A DNA stretch of 64,000 bases from the NCBI RefSeq assembly GCF_037027445.1, contig NZ_JBANDL010000002.1:4030001-4094000 (forward strand). The letters run 5' to 3'. Made by a program: the position numbers and the translations under genes. Positions within the stretch are counted from its first letter, which is position 1; the number at the start of each line of letters is the position of its first letter. Shown here piece by piece: positions 22,169 to 30,241 of the stretch. Under the pieces are notes generated by a model. It made no database searches, had not been told where the DNA came from, and saw nothing but the letters and a program-made list of their open reading frames with translations. Origin of the DNA: Lysobacter firmicutimachus (lineage in GTDB: Bacteria > Pseudomonadota > Gammaproteobacteria > Xanthomonadales > Xanthomonadaceae).

Positions 22169-22199
22169 GCGAAGGCCGCCGTTGCGGCCTTCGCACTTT
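22169..22199 (+). terminator. intrinsic terminator of the TonB receptor gene
   Basis: An 11-bp perfect stem GCGAAGGCCGC / GCGGCCTTCGC with a CGTT loop lies 30 bases after the stop codon and is followed by ACTTTGT. The U-run is short but the stem is strong. Confidence 0.7.
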
Positions 22200-22207
22200 G
22201 TAAGGCC

Positions 22208-22280
22208 GTTGCGGTTGTCGTTGTCATTGCAGTTGCAGTTGCAGTTGCAGTTGCAGTTGCCGTTGCCGTTGCCGTTGCCG
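22208..22280. repeat. hexanucleotide tandem repeat (GTTGCA)n/(GTTGCC)n
   Basis: About a dozen head-to-tail hexamers: a degenerate start (GTTGCG, GTTGTC, GTTGTC), then a run of GTTGCA, then GTTGCC. Copy number could vary by slippage. It sits directly upstream of a composite dispersed repeat. A degenerate version sits at the same place in the second copy near 59645. Confidence 0.85.
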
Positions 22281-22510
22281 TAATGAGCTTGGCGCTGCAT
22301 CGAACTCGCGAGAACGCCCTGCAGCCCCGGAGGGCGGCCCGCAAGGATGCGGGCCGTGCGCAGCCAGGCCAGGGATGGCCTGTGCGGAGCAGCCCTGCGC
22401 AAACCCCGTCCCATAGTGGCTCTTGATCCGAAACAGCCATGGCGTTTTCTTTGGTTACTTTCTTTGTCGCCTTGGACAAAGAAAGTGACCCGGCCGCTTG
22501 CGGACGGAAG
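22281..22510 (+). repeat. composite dispersed repeat, copy A
   Basis: About 230 bases closely similar to 59671-59925, starting near AGCTTGGCGC and ending near GCGGACGGAAGCTT. Inside are a hairpin GGCCCGC/GCGGGCC and, at 22453-22490, a 16-bp stem with one G-U wobble (core arms CTTTCTTTGTC and GACAAAGAAAG, loop GCCTTG). Short frames exist on both strands, but base changes between the two copies alter the amino acids freely, so coding is unlikely. It lies between the receptor gene and ybaL. Confidence 0.8.
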
Positions 22511-22571
22511 CTTTCAGCTTTGAAGCTTTGGAAGCCTCCGAACAAGAAACGGCGCGAGACCGTAAGAACGC

Positions 22572-22596
22572 GGTCGCGGCTTGCGCCGCTCCTACA
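22572..22596. repeat. REP element (reverse orientation)
   Basis: GGTCGCGGCTTGC followed by GCCGCTCCTACA, one arm pairing with the other. It sits about 60 bases after the end of composite repeat A, the same order seen at 60014-60039. Confidence 0.85.
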
Positions 22597-22908
22597 CAAA
22601 GCACGCCACGCCGCCGCAGCCGCTCGGCTCGCGCAATTTCACATGATGCATACGCAAAGCGGCGCATCGGGCTGAATCATCGTTCATGCCCAAGACCCCG
22701 GCCGCGTCGCCATCGCCGGGTAGCGCCCGATGCGGGCAAATCCCTTCAATCCAAGGCCCGCACGCACCGCGCCGTTCGTCGCCCGCCCGCCGAGCGAGAC
22801 AAAAATCAAGCAGAAACAATCATTTGCGAGCACAGAAATCGGCAAAAACACTTGCGCCGAAACCCGCCTTGCTCACATTCTTGCTGGGACCAGACCACAG
22901 GAGAGCCG
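22597..22908. other. 312-bp region upstream of ybaL
   Basis: No gene supported. The base composition is lower in GC than the surroundings near 22790-22880 (AAAAATCAAGCAGAAACAATC), which is where a promoter for ybaL is expected. No clear operator could be called. Confidence 0.5.
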
Positions 22909-24600
22909 ATGCACCACACGTCCCTGATCGCGATTCTGGTAGCCGGCTTCGTCCTGGCCTTCATCTTCGGAATGATCGCGCAACGCCTGCGGCTGTCGCC
23001 GCTGGTGGGCTACCTCATCGCCGGCATCGTCGCCGGCCCCTTCACGCCCGGTTTCGTCGGCGACCAGACCCTCGCGCCGCAGTTGGCCGAAATCGGCGTC
23101 ATCCTGCTGATGTTCGGCGTCGGCCTGCATTTCTCGCTGCGCGACCTGCTCGAGGTCAAGGGCATCGCCCTGCCCGGCGCGGTGGTGCAGATCGCCGTCG
23201 CCACCGCCCTGGGTTGGGGCATGGCCTGGATGTTGGGGTGGTCGCACGGTGCGGGACTGGTGTTCGGCCTGGCCTTGTCGGTCGCCAGCACCGTGGTGCT
23301 GCTGCGGGCCCTGGAAGAACGGCGCCTGGTCGAGACCGGCAAAGGCCGGATCGCGGTCGGCTGGCTGATCGTCGAAGACCTGGCGATGGTGCTGGCCCTG
23401 GTGCTGCTGCCGGCACTGTCGGGACTGCTCAAGGGCGAGACCACCGACGGCGCGCAGATCTGGTCGCAGCTGTTCACCACCCTGGCCAAGGTCGGCGCCT
23501 TCATCGCGGTGATGCTAATCGTCGGCCGCCGGGTGATTCCGTGGATTCTCGAGCGCGTCGCCGGTACCGGCTCGCGCGAACTGTTCACCCTGTGCGTGCT
23601 GGCGATCGCCCTGGGCGTGGCGTTCGGCTCGGCCGAACTGTTCGGCGTGTCGTTCGCGCTCGGCGCGTTCTTCGCCGGGATGATGCTCAACGAATCCGAA
23701 TTCAGCCATCAGGCCGCCAACGAAACCCTGCCGCTGCGCGACGCGTTCGCGGTGCTGTTCTTCGTCTCGGTCGGCATGCTGTTCAATCCGATGATCCTGA
23801 TCCAGGAGCCGCTGGAGGTGCTGGCGGTGTTCGCGATCATCGTGGTCGGCAAGTCGGTGGCCGCGTACGCGATCGTGCGCGCGTTCGGCAAGCCGCATTC
23901 GACCGCGCTGATGATCTCCGCCAGCCTGGCCCAGATCGGCGAGTTCTCCTTCATCCTCGCCACCCTCGGCCTGGACCTGGAGATCCTGCCCAAGGAGGGC
24001 CAGGACCTGATCCTGGCCGGCGCGCTGTTGTCGATCATCGTCAACCCGCTGCTGTTCGCCTGGCTGGACCGCAAGCAGGCGCGCGAGGCCGCGGCCCTGC
24101 AGGAAGCCCAGGCCGACGCGGCGCCGCCGGCCGTACCGGCCGACATCGGCCAACACGTGATCCTGATCGGCTACGGCCGGGTCGGCAGCGAACTGGCGCG
24201 GCTGCTGACCGAACGCGGCGTGCCGCTGGTGGTGATCGACGGCGAGGACAGCCTGATCGCCAAGGCGCGCGCCGCCGGCCTGCCGGCGATCCTCGGCAAC
24301 GCGGTCAACGAGCGGGTGCTGCGCGAAGCGCTGCCGGAGCGCGCGACCACGGTCATGCTGGCGATCCCGCAGGCGCTGGAGGCCGGAGAGATCATCGCCA
24401 AGCTGCGCGAGATCAACCCGGCGCTGAGCATCGTCGCCCGCGCGCACAGCGACAACGAGGTCCGGCACCTGCTCGAACACGGCGCCGACGGCGCGGTGAT
24501 GGCCGAGCGCGAGCTCGCCCACAGCCTGGCGGAAATGGTCATGGCCGCGCCGGTGTATCGTGGCGACCGCCACCTGCCGCCTTCGACCGCGCTGACCTGA
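22909..24600 (+). CDS. ybaL: YbaL/KefB-type monovalent cation:proton antiporter with RCK domain
   Basis: A 563-residue CPA2 transporter. About twelve membrane segments span residues 5-385, with the antiporter core GVSFALGAFFAGMMLNESEF and LAQIGEFSFILATLGL. The C-terminal TrkA-N/RCK nucleotide-binding domain (about 415-545) has HVILIGYGRVGSELARLL with GxGxxG. The length matches YbaL (558 residues in E. coli). The ATG at 22909, with AGGAGA before it, opens directly on the first membrane helix. It is likely a K+/H+ or Na+/H+ efflux system gated by NAD(H). Confidence 0.9.
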   Translation: MHHTSLIAILVAGFVLAFIFGMIAQRLRLSPLVGYLIAGIVAGPFTPGFVGDQTLAPQLAEIGVILLMFGVGLHFSLRDLLEVKGIALPGAVVQIAVATALGWGMAWMLGWSHGAGLVFGLALSVASTVVLLRALEERRLVETGKGRIAVGWLIVEDLAMVLALVLLPALSGLLKGETTDGAQIWSQLFTTLAKVGAFIAVMLIVGRRVIPWILERVAGTGSRELFTLCVLAIALGVAFGSAELFGVSFALGAFFAGMMLNESEFSHQAANETLPLRDAFAVLFFVSVGMLFNPMILIQEPLEVLAVFAIIVVGKSVAAYAIVRAFGKPHSTALMISASLAQIGEFSFILATLGLDLEILPKEGQDLILAGALLSIIVNPLLFAWLDRKQAREAAALQEAQADAAPPAVPADIGQHVILIGYGRVGSELARLLTERGVPLVVIDGEDSLIAKARAAGLPAILGNAVNERVLREALPERATTVMLAIPQALEAGEIIAKLREINPALSIVARAHSDNEVRHLLEHGADGAVMAERELAHSLAEMVMAAPVYRGDRHLPPSTALT

Positions 24601-24633
24601 GCGCGGTTTCCCCCACTCCACTGCGATACCGCC

Positions 24634-25317
24634 ATGAGCGAAGCCACCGACCCGACCCCGACCCAGGACGTTGCCGAATCCGCCGCGCCGCAGCTCAACG
24701 CGGTCGAGGCGCGCATCGTCGCCTGCTTGATCGAGAAAGAAGCGACTACGCCCGACGTCTATCCGCTGACCCTCAACGCCATCGTCACCGCCTGCAACCA
24801 GAAGACCGCGCGCGAACCGACGATGCAGCTGGAACAGGGCGAGATCGCCAACGCCCTGCGCCGGCTGGAACCGCGCGGCTGGGTCAAGTCGCAGCACACC
24901 GCCCGCGCCGAGCGCTATTCCCACCGCGCCGCCGCGGTGCTGGACCTGACCCGGCCGCAAGCGGCGCTGATCGCCCTGCTCATGCTGCGCGGCCCGCAGA
25001 CCGCTTACGAACTGCTGTCGCGCAGCGAACGCCTGGCCAAGTTCGACTCGGTCGGCGACGTGCAATACGCACTGGAACGGCTGGCTCAGCACAACCCGCC
25101 GCTGGTGCGGATGCTGGGCCGGCAGAGCGGCCAGCGCGAAGACCGCTACGGTCACCTGCTGAGCGGCGAACCGGTCTGGCACGGCAACGCGCACGAAGCC
25201 GGCCATGCCGACGGCGGCGGGTATGCGCCGGCGCAGTCGGCCCTGGTCGAACGCATCGAAGCCCTGGAGGCGAAGATCGCCGAGCTGGAAGCGCGGCTGG
25301 AAGCGGCGGGCGCTTGA
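24634..25317 (+). CDS. yceH: YceH family protein (DUF480)
   Basis: A 227-residue protein with two winged-helix-like halves. It has the DUF480 opening LNAVEARIVACLIEKEATTPDVYPLTLNA (about 20-48), CNQKTAREPTM, and the second half LTRPQAALIALLMLRGPQTAYELLSRSERL. A short C-terminal coiled coil (VERIEALEAKIAELEARLEAA) ends it. The family's role is not well defined. It starts 33 bases after ybaL and may be co-transcribed. Confidence 0.9.
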   Translation: MSEATDPTPTQDVAESAAPQLNAVEARIVACLIEKEATTPDVYPLTLNAIVTACNQKTAREPTMQLEQGEIANALRRLEPRGWVKSQHTARAERYSHRAAAVLDLTRPQAALIALLMLRGPQTAYELLSRSERLAKFDSVGDVQYALERLAQHNPPLVRMLGRQSGQREDRYGHLLSGEPVWHGNAHEAGHADGGGYAPAQSALVERIEALEAKIAELEARLEAAGA

Positions 25318-25343
25318 GTCGCGCTGCGCGGCGCGTGCCGCTC

Positions 25344-25364
25344 TTGTAGGAGCGGCGATCGCGG
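25344..25364. repeat. partial REP element
   Basis: TTGTAGGAGCGGCGATCGCGG keeps the REP 5' arm (TGTAGGAGCGGC) but its second arm is altered. It lies between the converging yceH and ahpD genes. Confidence 0.6.
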
Positions 25365-25367
25365 GGC

Positions 25368-25396
25368 AAAAAAATCGCCGGCACGAGGCCGGCGAT
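25368..25396 (-). terminator. intrinsic terminator of ahpD
   Basis: On the minus strand a 9-bp stem ATCGCCGGC / GCCGGCGAT is followed by seven T residues (A68-A74 on the plus strand). It lies 28 bases past the ahpD stop. This is the clearest factor-independent terminator in the window. Confidence 0.9.
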
Positions 25397-25423
25397 CGTT
25401 GGCGTCCTCGGCCAGGCCGGGGC

Positions 25424-25951
25424 TTACATCTGCTCCAGCGTCACCGCCACCGCATGCACCACCGCGCCGATCTTGAGCGCGCTCTGCACGCCCTGGGCGT
25501 TGATCTCGTGCTTGCGGATCACCTTCTCGTGCGAGTCCATGCAGGCGCCGCAGCCGTTGATCGCCGACACCGCCAGCGAGGCCAGTTCGAACGACATCTT
25601 GTCGATGCCCGGGCTGGCCATGACGTTCATGCGCAGGCCGGCGCGCAGCTGCCCGTACTCTTCGTTCTGGATCAGATGGGTGGCGCGGTAATAGATGTTG
25701 TTCATCGCCATCACCGCGGCCGCGGCCTTGGCCCCGGCGATCTCTTCCGGCGACAGCTTCTCGGCGGCGAAGGCCTCGATCGCGGCGGCCAGCGGCTTGT
25801 AGCGCGAGGCGATCGCCGAGGCCAGCGCGATGGCGCGGATCTGCTTGCCGTCCAGACCCGGCGAACCGGCGTCGCTGAGCACGCTGTCGAGGTTGAGCTT
25901 GAGGTCCTTGGCGTAATCGGGAAGCGAATTGCGAAGATCGGAAAGGCTCAT
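25424..25951 (-). CDS. ahpD: AhpD-type alkylhydroperoxidase (carboxymuconolactone decarboxylase fold)
   Basis: A 175-residue all-helical protein with the redox motif CGACMDSHEK (about 130-139), where the CXXC and following His form the AhpD active site. In other bacteria AhpD reduces AhpC, so it may take the place of AhpF here, as no ahpF lies in this locus. It is downstream of ahpC on the same strand, separated by 380 bases containing two hairpins, and is followed by a strong terminator. Confidence 0.92.
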   Translation of the reverse strand: MSLSDLRNSLPDYAKDLKLNLDSVLSDAGSPGLDGKQIRAIALASAIASRYKPLAAAIEAFAAEKLSPEEIAGAKAAAAVMAMNNIYYRATHLIQNEEYGQLRAGLRMNVMASPGIDKMSFELASLAVSAINGCGACMDSHEKVIRKHEINAQGVQSALKIGAVVHAVAVTLEQM

Positions 25952-26331
25952 CGGGAACTCCTGAATGCTGCGGAAGGCGCCGGTCCGGAGGACGGGCAGG
26001 CGTCGCCGCCTGGCGGGCGTGCGCGGGGCGCAAGGCGGGCTCGGAAACGACGGAAAGGAACGTTGCTGCGATTAGGGGCAGCCGGGGCGAACCCCGGCTG
26101 CAGGCATCCCGCACGGGAGGGAGGGAGGCCGGCCGAGCCGGCCCGCATGCGGGAATGACCGAAGAAGACTGCGCTGCCGGCGGCGCCGCCAGCGCAGGGA
26201 GAACCAAGGGGGAGCCGGGTCACGGAATCCGGCGCCACGGGAAAACGCTCAGCGGTCGGATCGGGCGTGCTCGGATCAGCTGTGCTCCGATCAGAGCCGG
26301 GCCGCCCGTTCGGGGGACGGCCCGGCGAGGA
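25952..26331. other. 380-bp spacer between ahpC and ahpD with two hairpins
   Basis: No gene supported. There are two strong hairpins. One has 10 bp with a CGAA loop (26078-26101, arms GCAGCCGGGG and CCCCGGCTGC). The other has 9 bp or more (26296-26326, arms GCCGGGCCG and CGGCCCGGC) and lies directly after ahpC. Neither has a U-tract on the minus strand. They could attenuate read-through so that ahpC is made in excess of ahpD. A run near 26110-26156 resembles the GCGGGAATGAC-type dispersed repeat. Confidence 0.55.
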
Positions 26332-26871
26332 TCAGGCGACCTTGAGGGTGTTCTCGCCCTGGTTCCAGTTGCACGGGCACAGCTCGTCGGTCTGCAGCGC
26401 GTCGAGCACGCGCAGCACCTCCTGCGGGTTGCGGCCGACCGAGCCGTCGGTGACGTAGACGAAGCGGATGATGCCTTCCGGATCGACCAGGAAGGTGGCG
26501 CGCTGGGCGACGCCGTCTTCGGTCAGGATGCCCAGCGCCGAGGTCAGGTCCTTCTTGATGTCGGCCAGCATCGGGAACGGCAGGTCGCGCAGATCCTTGT
26601 GGTCCTTGCGCCACGCCAGGTGGACGAACTCGCTGTCGGTCGAGGCGGCCAGGACCTGGCAATCGCGGTCGAGGAACTGCTGGTTCAGGTCGCCGAAGCC
26701 CTTGATCTCGGTCGGGCAGACGAAGGTGAAGTCCTTCGGATAGAAGAACACCAGCAGCCACTTGCCCTTGTAGGTGTCGTTGTCGATGTCCGCGAACGCG
26801 CTATCGAGGTTCTCGATACCGACGGTGGCCTTGACCTTGAACTTCGGGAACTTTTCGCCGATCGAAAGCAT
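26332..26871 (-). CDS. ahpC: AhpC, alkyl hydroperoxide reductase (2-Cys peroxiredoxin)
   Basis: A 179-residue peroxiredoxin. The peroxidatic Cys52 is in FTFVCPTE and the resolving Cys lies in the C-terminal ELCPCNWNQGE (Cys165/Cys167). It reduces H2O2, organic peroxides and peroxynitrite. The C-terminus lacks the usual AhpF-linked YF ending and instead ends TLKVA. The ATG at 26871 (MLSIGEKFP) is preferred to the frame open to 26931. It is divergent from oxyR, sharing the regulatory spacer. Confidence 0.95.
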   Translation of the reverse strand: MLSIGEKFPKFKVKATVGIENLDSAFADIDNDTYKGKWLLVFFYPKDFTFVCPTEIKGFGDLNQQFLDRDCQVLAASTDSEFVHLAWRKDHKDLRDLPFPMLADIKKDLTSALGILTEDGVAQRATFLVDPEGIIRFVYVTDGSVGRNPQEVLRVLDALQTDELCPCNWNQGENTLKVA

Positions 26872-26974
26872 GTTGATGACTCCTAGACTAAGGATGGGAG
26901 GGTGGTAGAGGGGGGTGACGCCGGCAAGCACAACCTATGGCGCTTATGTTGCACGCCAGCATTTGATTACTGAA

Positions 26975-27011
26975 ATGAATTGTTCCTATTATGCCGATAG
27001 CCATCCTCAAT
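26975..27011. promoter_or_regulatory. probable OxyR binding site in the ahpC-oxyR spacer
   Basis: The OxyR tetramer site is ATAG-N7-CTAT-N7-ATAG-N7-CTAT. Here the quarters read ATGA, CTAT (26986-26989), ATAG (26997-27000) and CAAT, each spaced by exactly 7. The central two are perfect and the outer two partial. A second CTAT at 26935-26938 has a poorer partner. The placement just before oxyR suggests autoregulation, and possibly control of ahpC. Confidence 0.7.
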
Positions 27012-27023
27012 GGACAGCCGTCG

Positions 27024-27968
27024 ATGAACCTTCGTGACCTCAAATATCTGGTCGCCCTGGCCGATCACAAGCACTTCGGCCGCGCGGCCGCGGCCAGCTT
27101 CGTGAGCCAGCCCACGCTTTCGACCCAGATCAAAAAGCTCGAGGACGAGCTGGGCGTATCCCTGGTCGAGCGCGCGCCGCGCCGGGTCATGCTGACCCCG
27201 GTCGGGCGCGACATCGCCGAGCGCGCGCGCAAAGTGATCGCCGACGTCGAGCAGATGGGCGAGATCGCCCGCCGCAGCCAGGACCCGGAAGCGGGCACGG
27301 TGCGCCTGGGCCTGTTCCCGACCCTCGGCCCTTATTTGCTGCCGCATGTGGTGCCCGGCTTGCGCAAGCGCTTCCCGCGCCTGGAACTGCTGCTGGTCGA
27401 AGAGAAGACCGACCAGATCCTGGCCCGGCTGCGCGACGGCCGCCTCGACGCCGGCCTGCTGGCGTTGCCGATCCACGACGATCAGTTGCACGTCGAGCCG
27501 CTGTTCGACGAGCCCTTCCTGCTCGCGGTGCCGCAACAGCATCCGATGGCCGCGCGCGATAGCCTGGAGCTGCACGATCTGGACGACCAGCATCTGTTGC
27601 TGCTGGAAGAAGGCCACTGCCTGCGCGACCAGGCGCTGGACGTGTGCCGCCTGGCCGGCGCCGACGAGCGCGACGGATTCCGCGCCACCAGCCTGGAAAC
27701 CTTGCGGCAGATGGTCGCGGCCGGGGTCGGCATCACCCTGCTGCCGATGCTGGCGGTGCAGCCGCCGGTACCGCCCTCGCCCGACGTGCACCTGCTGCGC
27801 TTCAACGGCGAGCCGCCGCACCGCCAGATCGGCATGCTGTGGCGGCGCAGTTCGGCGATGTCGGAGTTCCTGATGCAACTGGCCGACGAACTGCGCAAGC
27901 TGCCGCAGTCGCTGTTGCAGCCGCCGCGCAGCCACGGCGCGCGCAAGCCGGTACGCGAAGCCCGATGA
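27024..27968 (+). CDS. oxyR: OxyR, peroxide-sensing LysR-type activator
   Basis: A 314-residue LysR-family regulator. The N-terminal helix-turn-helix is in residues about 1-60 (HFGRAAAASFVSQPTLSTQIKKLE). The sensing cysteines are Cys199 and Cys208 in EEGHCLRDQALDVC, the same numbers as E. coli OxyR, followed by FRATSLETLRQMVAAG.GITLLP. The ATG at 27024 (MNLRDLKYL) is preferred. The ATG at 26991 would lie inside the OxyR site. It ends in a 4-base overlap with the next gene. Confidence 0.96.
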   Translation: MNLRDLKYLVALADHKHFGRAAAASFVSQPTLSTQIKKLEDELGVSLVERAPRRVMLTPVGRDIAERARKVIADVEQMGEIARRSQDPEAGTVRLGLFPTLGPYLLPHVVPGLRKRFPRLELLLVEEKTDQILARLRDGRLDAGLLALPIHDDQLHVEPLFDEPFLLAVPQQHPMAARDSLELHDLDDQHLLLLEEGHCLRDQALDVCRLAGADERDGFRATSLETLRQMVAAGVGITLLPMLAVQPPVPPSPDVHLLRFNGEPPHRQIGMLWRRSSAMSEFLMQLADELRKLPQSLLQPPRSHGARKPVREAR

Positions 27969-28609
27969 GCCCGCGCGGCTGGATCGCGCTGGCGCTGCTG
28001 TTGAGCGCGGTGGGCTGGTGGTATTCGCCGATCTCGCCGCGCGCGCTGCACTACCCCGCGCCGGCGCAGGGCGCGAGCGTGCGCTGCCCGATGCCGCCGC
28101 GGGTGCGCGACTACGCCGAACCGCTGCAGACGCCGGTGCCGGCCGGGTTGCGGCCGTTCCGGCTCGTCCCCGGCACGCTGACCCCGCTGGCCGGCTTCAG
28201 CATCGAGGGGCGAGTGCTGTCGCGACGCGATTACCGCAACGGCCTCACCGCCGAGTTTTCGCCCACCGACCTGGGCATAGGCTGGGGCCGCATGCGCGAG
28301 GAGGCGGTGCTGTCCAAACTGCGCTTCAGCCAGGAAGTGCGGTTCCTGACCTACCGTTTCGAAGGCGAGCCGCCGATCCCGCTGCAGGAGATGCAGCGCT
28401 CCAGCGCCAACCTGCACATCATTCCCGCCGACGCCGAGGTCGCGCGCGCGCTCAAGCGCACGCACAAGGACCAGCGCGTGCGCGTGCACGGCTGGCTGGT
28501 GCTCGCCGACGCCGGCGGCGGTTGGCGCTGGCAGAGTTCGCTGACCCGCACCGACACCGGCGACGGCGCCTGCGAGCTGGTCTACGCCTGCGCGATCGAA
28601 CCGCTGTAA
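27965..28609 (+). CDS. membrane-anchored or exported protein of unknown function, coupled to oxyR
   Basis: A 214-residue protein. A single N-terminal hydrophobic segment (WIALALLLSAVGWWY, about 5-19) acts as an anchor or signal. Two Cys occur: RCPMPPR near the start and GACELVYACAIEPL at the end. The middle has LAGFSIEGRVLSRRDY, FSPTDLGIGWGRM and HLHIIPAD-like stretches, then KDQRVRVHGWLV. I do not recognise a named family. The start ATGA overlap with oxyR argues for co-translation, so it may take part in the peroxide response. Confidence 0.8.
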   Translation: MSPRGWIALALLLSAVGWWYSPISPRALHYPAPAQGASVRCPMPPRVRDYAEPLQTPVPAGLRPFRLVPGTLTPLAGFSIEGRVLSRRDYRNGLTAEFSPTDLGIGWGRMREEAVLSKLRFSQEVRFLTYRFEGEPPIPLQEMQRSSANLHIIPADAEVARALKRTHKDQRVRVHGWLVLADAGGGWRWQSSLTRTDTGDGACELVYACAIEPL

Positions 28610-28654
28610 CCGGGGCCGGCGCGCGTCGGCGACTGAAGGGCCGCGCCGGAAGCC

Positions 28655-28807
28655 CTACCTCCAGCGCTGGAAGTAGCTGTTGCAGTGGGTCGCGTAGATA
28701 CGGCCGTTGTAGTCGGCCTCCAGGCAATAGCGGGTCGCGCATTTCTCCTTGGGACGATCGGCGGCATCGGTCCGCCGCCCGCGCCGATCCAGCGCGAGTC
28801 CGGGAGG
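28655..28807 (-). pseudogene. possible small Cys-rich reading frame without a normal start
   Basis: The minus-strand frame closed by TAG at 28655-28657 reads ...PKEKCATRYC then LEADYNGRIYATHCNSYFQRWR, with protein-like composition (three Cys, aromatic residues) unlike the Arg/Ala-rich noise frames around it. It is open back only to a stop at 28808-28810 and has no ATG, GTG or TTG in frame. It may be the tail of a decayed gene, or a real small gene hidden by a frameshift, downstream of msrA. Confidence 0.35.
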
Positions 28808-28854
28808 TTACGGCGCGCGGCGCGGACGCCGGCGAACGCCGTACGCGCGGCCTG

Positions 28855-29520
28855 TCACCCCAGGCCGACCGGGCAGCTCACGCCGGTGCCGCCGAGGCCG
28901 CAATAGCCCTGCGGATTCTTCGCCAGGTACTGCTGATGATCGTCTTCGGCGTAGTAGAACTCCGGCGCCGGCGGCGCGGGGATTTCGGTGGTGATCTCGC
29001 CGTAGCCGGCCGCGCGCAGCCCGGCCTGGAACGCATCGCGGCTGGCGAGCGCGGCGCGGTACTGAGCGTCGTCCTCGCAGTAGATCGCCGAGCGGTACTG
29101 GGTGCCGGTATCGTTGCCCTGGCGCATGCCCTGGGTCGGGTCGTGGTTTTCCCAGAACACCTTCAGCAGCGCATCGAACGCGATCTTGGCCGGGTCGTAC
29201 GCCACCAGCACGGTTTCGGCATGGCCGGTCTGGCCGCTGCAGACCTCGCGGTAGGTCGGGTTGGGCGTGTAGCCGCCGGAATAGCCGACCGCGGTGACCG
29301 CGACGCCCGGCAACGACCAGAACTTGCGCTCCGCGCCCCAGAAACAACCCATCCCGAACTGGACCCGGGCGAGCCCGGCGAAATCGTCGCGCAGCCTGGC
29401 GCCGCTGACGTAATGGACGTTGTGCAACGGCATCGGCGTGGCGCGGCCGGGCAGCGCGTCTTCGCGCTGCGGCAGGCGCTGCTTGAATGCGCCGATCCCG
29501 GGAATGGAAGTGCCGGCCAT
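28855..29520 (-). CDS. msrA: peptide methionine sulfoxide reductase MsrA
   Basis: A 221-residue enzyme reducing the S-form of methionine sulfoxide. The catalytic GCFWGAE has Cys59. [23 protein letters not shown] and [22 protein letters not shown] follow, and the C-terminal resolving region is [17 protein letters not shown]. The length is close to the E. coli enzyme. The start is set at the ATG at 29520 (MAGTSIPG). The frame to 29577 adds 19 Arg-rich residues. MsrB is encoded separately at 44.2 kb. Confidence 0.94.
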   Translation of the reverse strand: MAGTSIPGIGAFKQRLPQREDALPGRATPMPLHNVHYVSGARLRDDFAGLARVQFGMGCFWGAERKFWSLPGVAVTAVGYSGGYTPNPTYREVCSGQTGHAETVLVAYDPAKIAFDALLKVFWENHDPTQGMRQGNDTGTQYRSAIYCEDDAQYRAALASRDAFQAGLRAAGYGEITTEIPAPPAPEFYYAEDDHQQYLAKNPQGYCGLGGTGVSCPVGLG

Positions 29521-29677
29521 GAATTGCCTCCGTCTGCGGTTGCGGCGGTCATCCGCCGTGGCGAAGAGATGCGGCAACGCAGGCCGGGATTCAAGGCGAC
29601 GGCAGCGGCAGAGAGCCGGGCCGAACGAGGTGCGACGGCCTTCGCCGCCCGCGCGGCCGCCGGCTCGTCGCCGGCCT

Positions 29678-30208
29678 TCAATACTGCAGTAGCGCGTGCA
29701 CCGGCGCCGCGCCGCGCCAGCGCGAGCGTCCGTTCAGCGCGGGCAGCTCGATCAGCACGCTGGCCCCGACCAACACCGCATCCAGCCGCTCGACCAGTTC
29801 GCGCGCCGCCGCCAGGGTGCCGCCGGTGGCGAGCACGTCGTCGACGATCAGGGTGCGCTCGCCCGGCTTGAGTGCATCGCTGCGCACTTGCAGGCTGTCG
29901 CGGCCGTATTCCAGTTCGTACTCCACCGTCACCAGCGGCGGCGGCAGCTTGCCCGGCTTGCGCAGCGGCACGAAGCCGGCGTGCAGCTTCTGCGCCAGCG
30001 CGGCGCCGAAAATGAAGCCGCGCGACTCGATCCCGCACACCGCCTGCACCCCGCTGCCCTGCCAGGGCTCGGCTAGGGCGTCGATGCAGCGGGCGAAGCC
30101 GCCGGCGTCGGCCAGCAGCGGAGTCACGTCGCGGAAGGTCACGCCGGGCTTGGGGAAATCGGCGACGCTGCGGATCAGGGAAGACATCGAAACCAGGGAA
30201 TCGCTCAT
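29678..30208 (-). CDS. apt: adenine phosphoribosyltransferase
   Basis: A 176-residue purine-salvage enzyme making AMP from adenine and PRPP. It has [17 protein letters not shown] (about 19-35), [15 protein letters not shown] (base-binding) and the PRPP-binding motif [15 protein letters not shown] (about 122-136). The usual length is about 180. A second ATG at 30187 (MSSLIRS) is an alternative start. The upstream gene is an EamA transporter on the same strand, 33 bases away. Confidence 0.95.
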   Translation of the reverse strand: MSDSLVSMSSLIRSVADFPKPGVTFRDVTPLLADAGGFARCIDALAEPWQGSGVQAVCGIESRGFIFGAALAQKLHAGFVPLRKPGKLPPPLVTVEYELEYGRDSLQVRSDALKPGERTLIVDDVLATGGTLAAARELVERLDAVLVGASVLIELPALNGRSRWRGAAPVHALLQY

Positions 30209-30241
30209 GGTTCACCTTGGAAGAACATCGCGGCGCGCGCT

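Noticed and set aside
22208..22280. possible CRISPR-like array
   Set aside because: Direct 6-base repeats with no spacers; this is a simple tandem repeat.
22112..22440. short frame reading MAVSDQEPLW..., also present in the second repeat copy
   Set aside because: The two copies differ mostly at amino-acid-changing positions, no ribosome site is seen, and it lies inside a dispersed repeat.
26991..27023. longer OxyR start at 26991
   Set aside because: It would place coding sequence in the OxyR site, and the conserved start is MNLRDLKYL.
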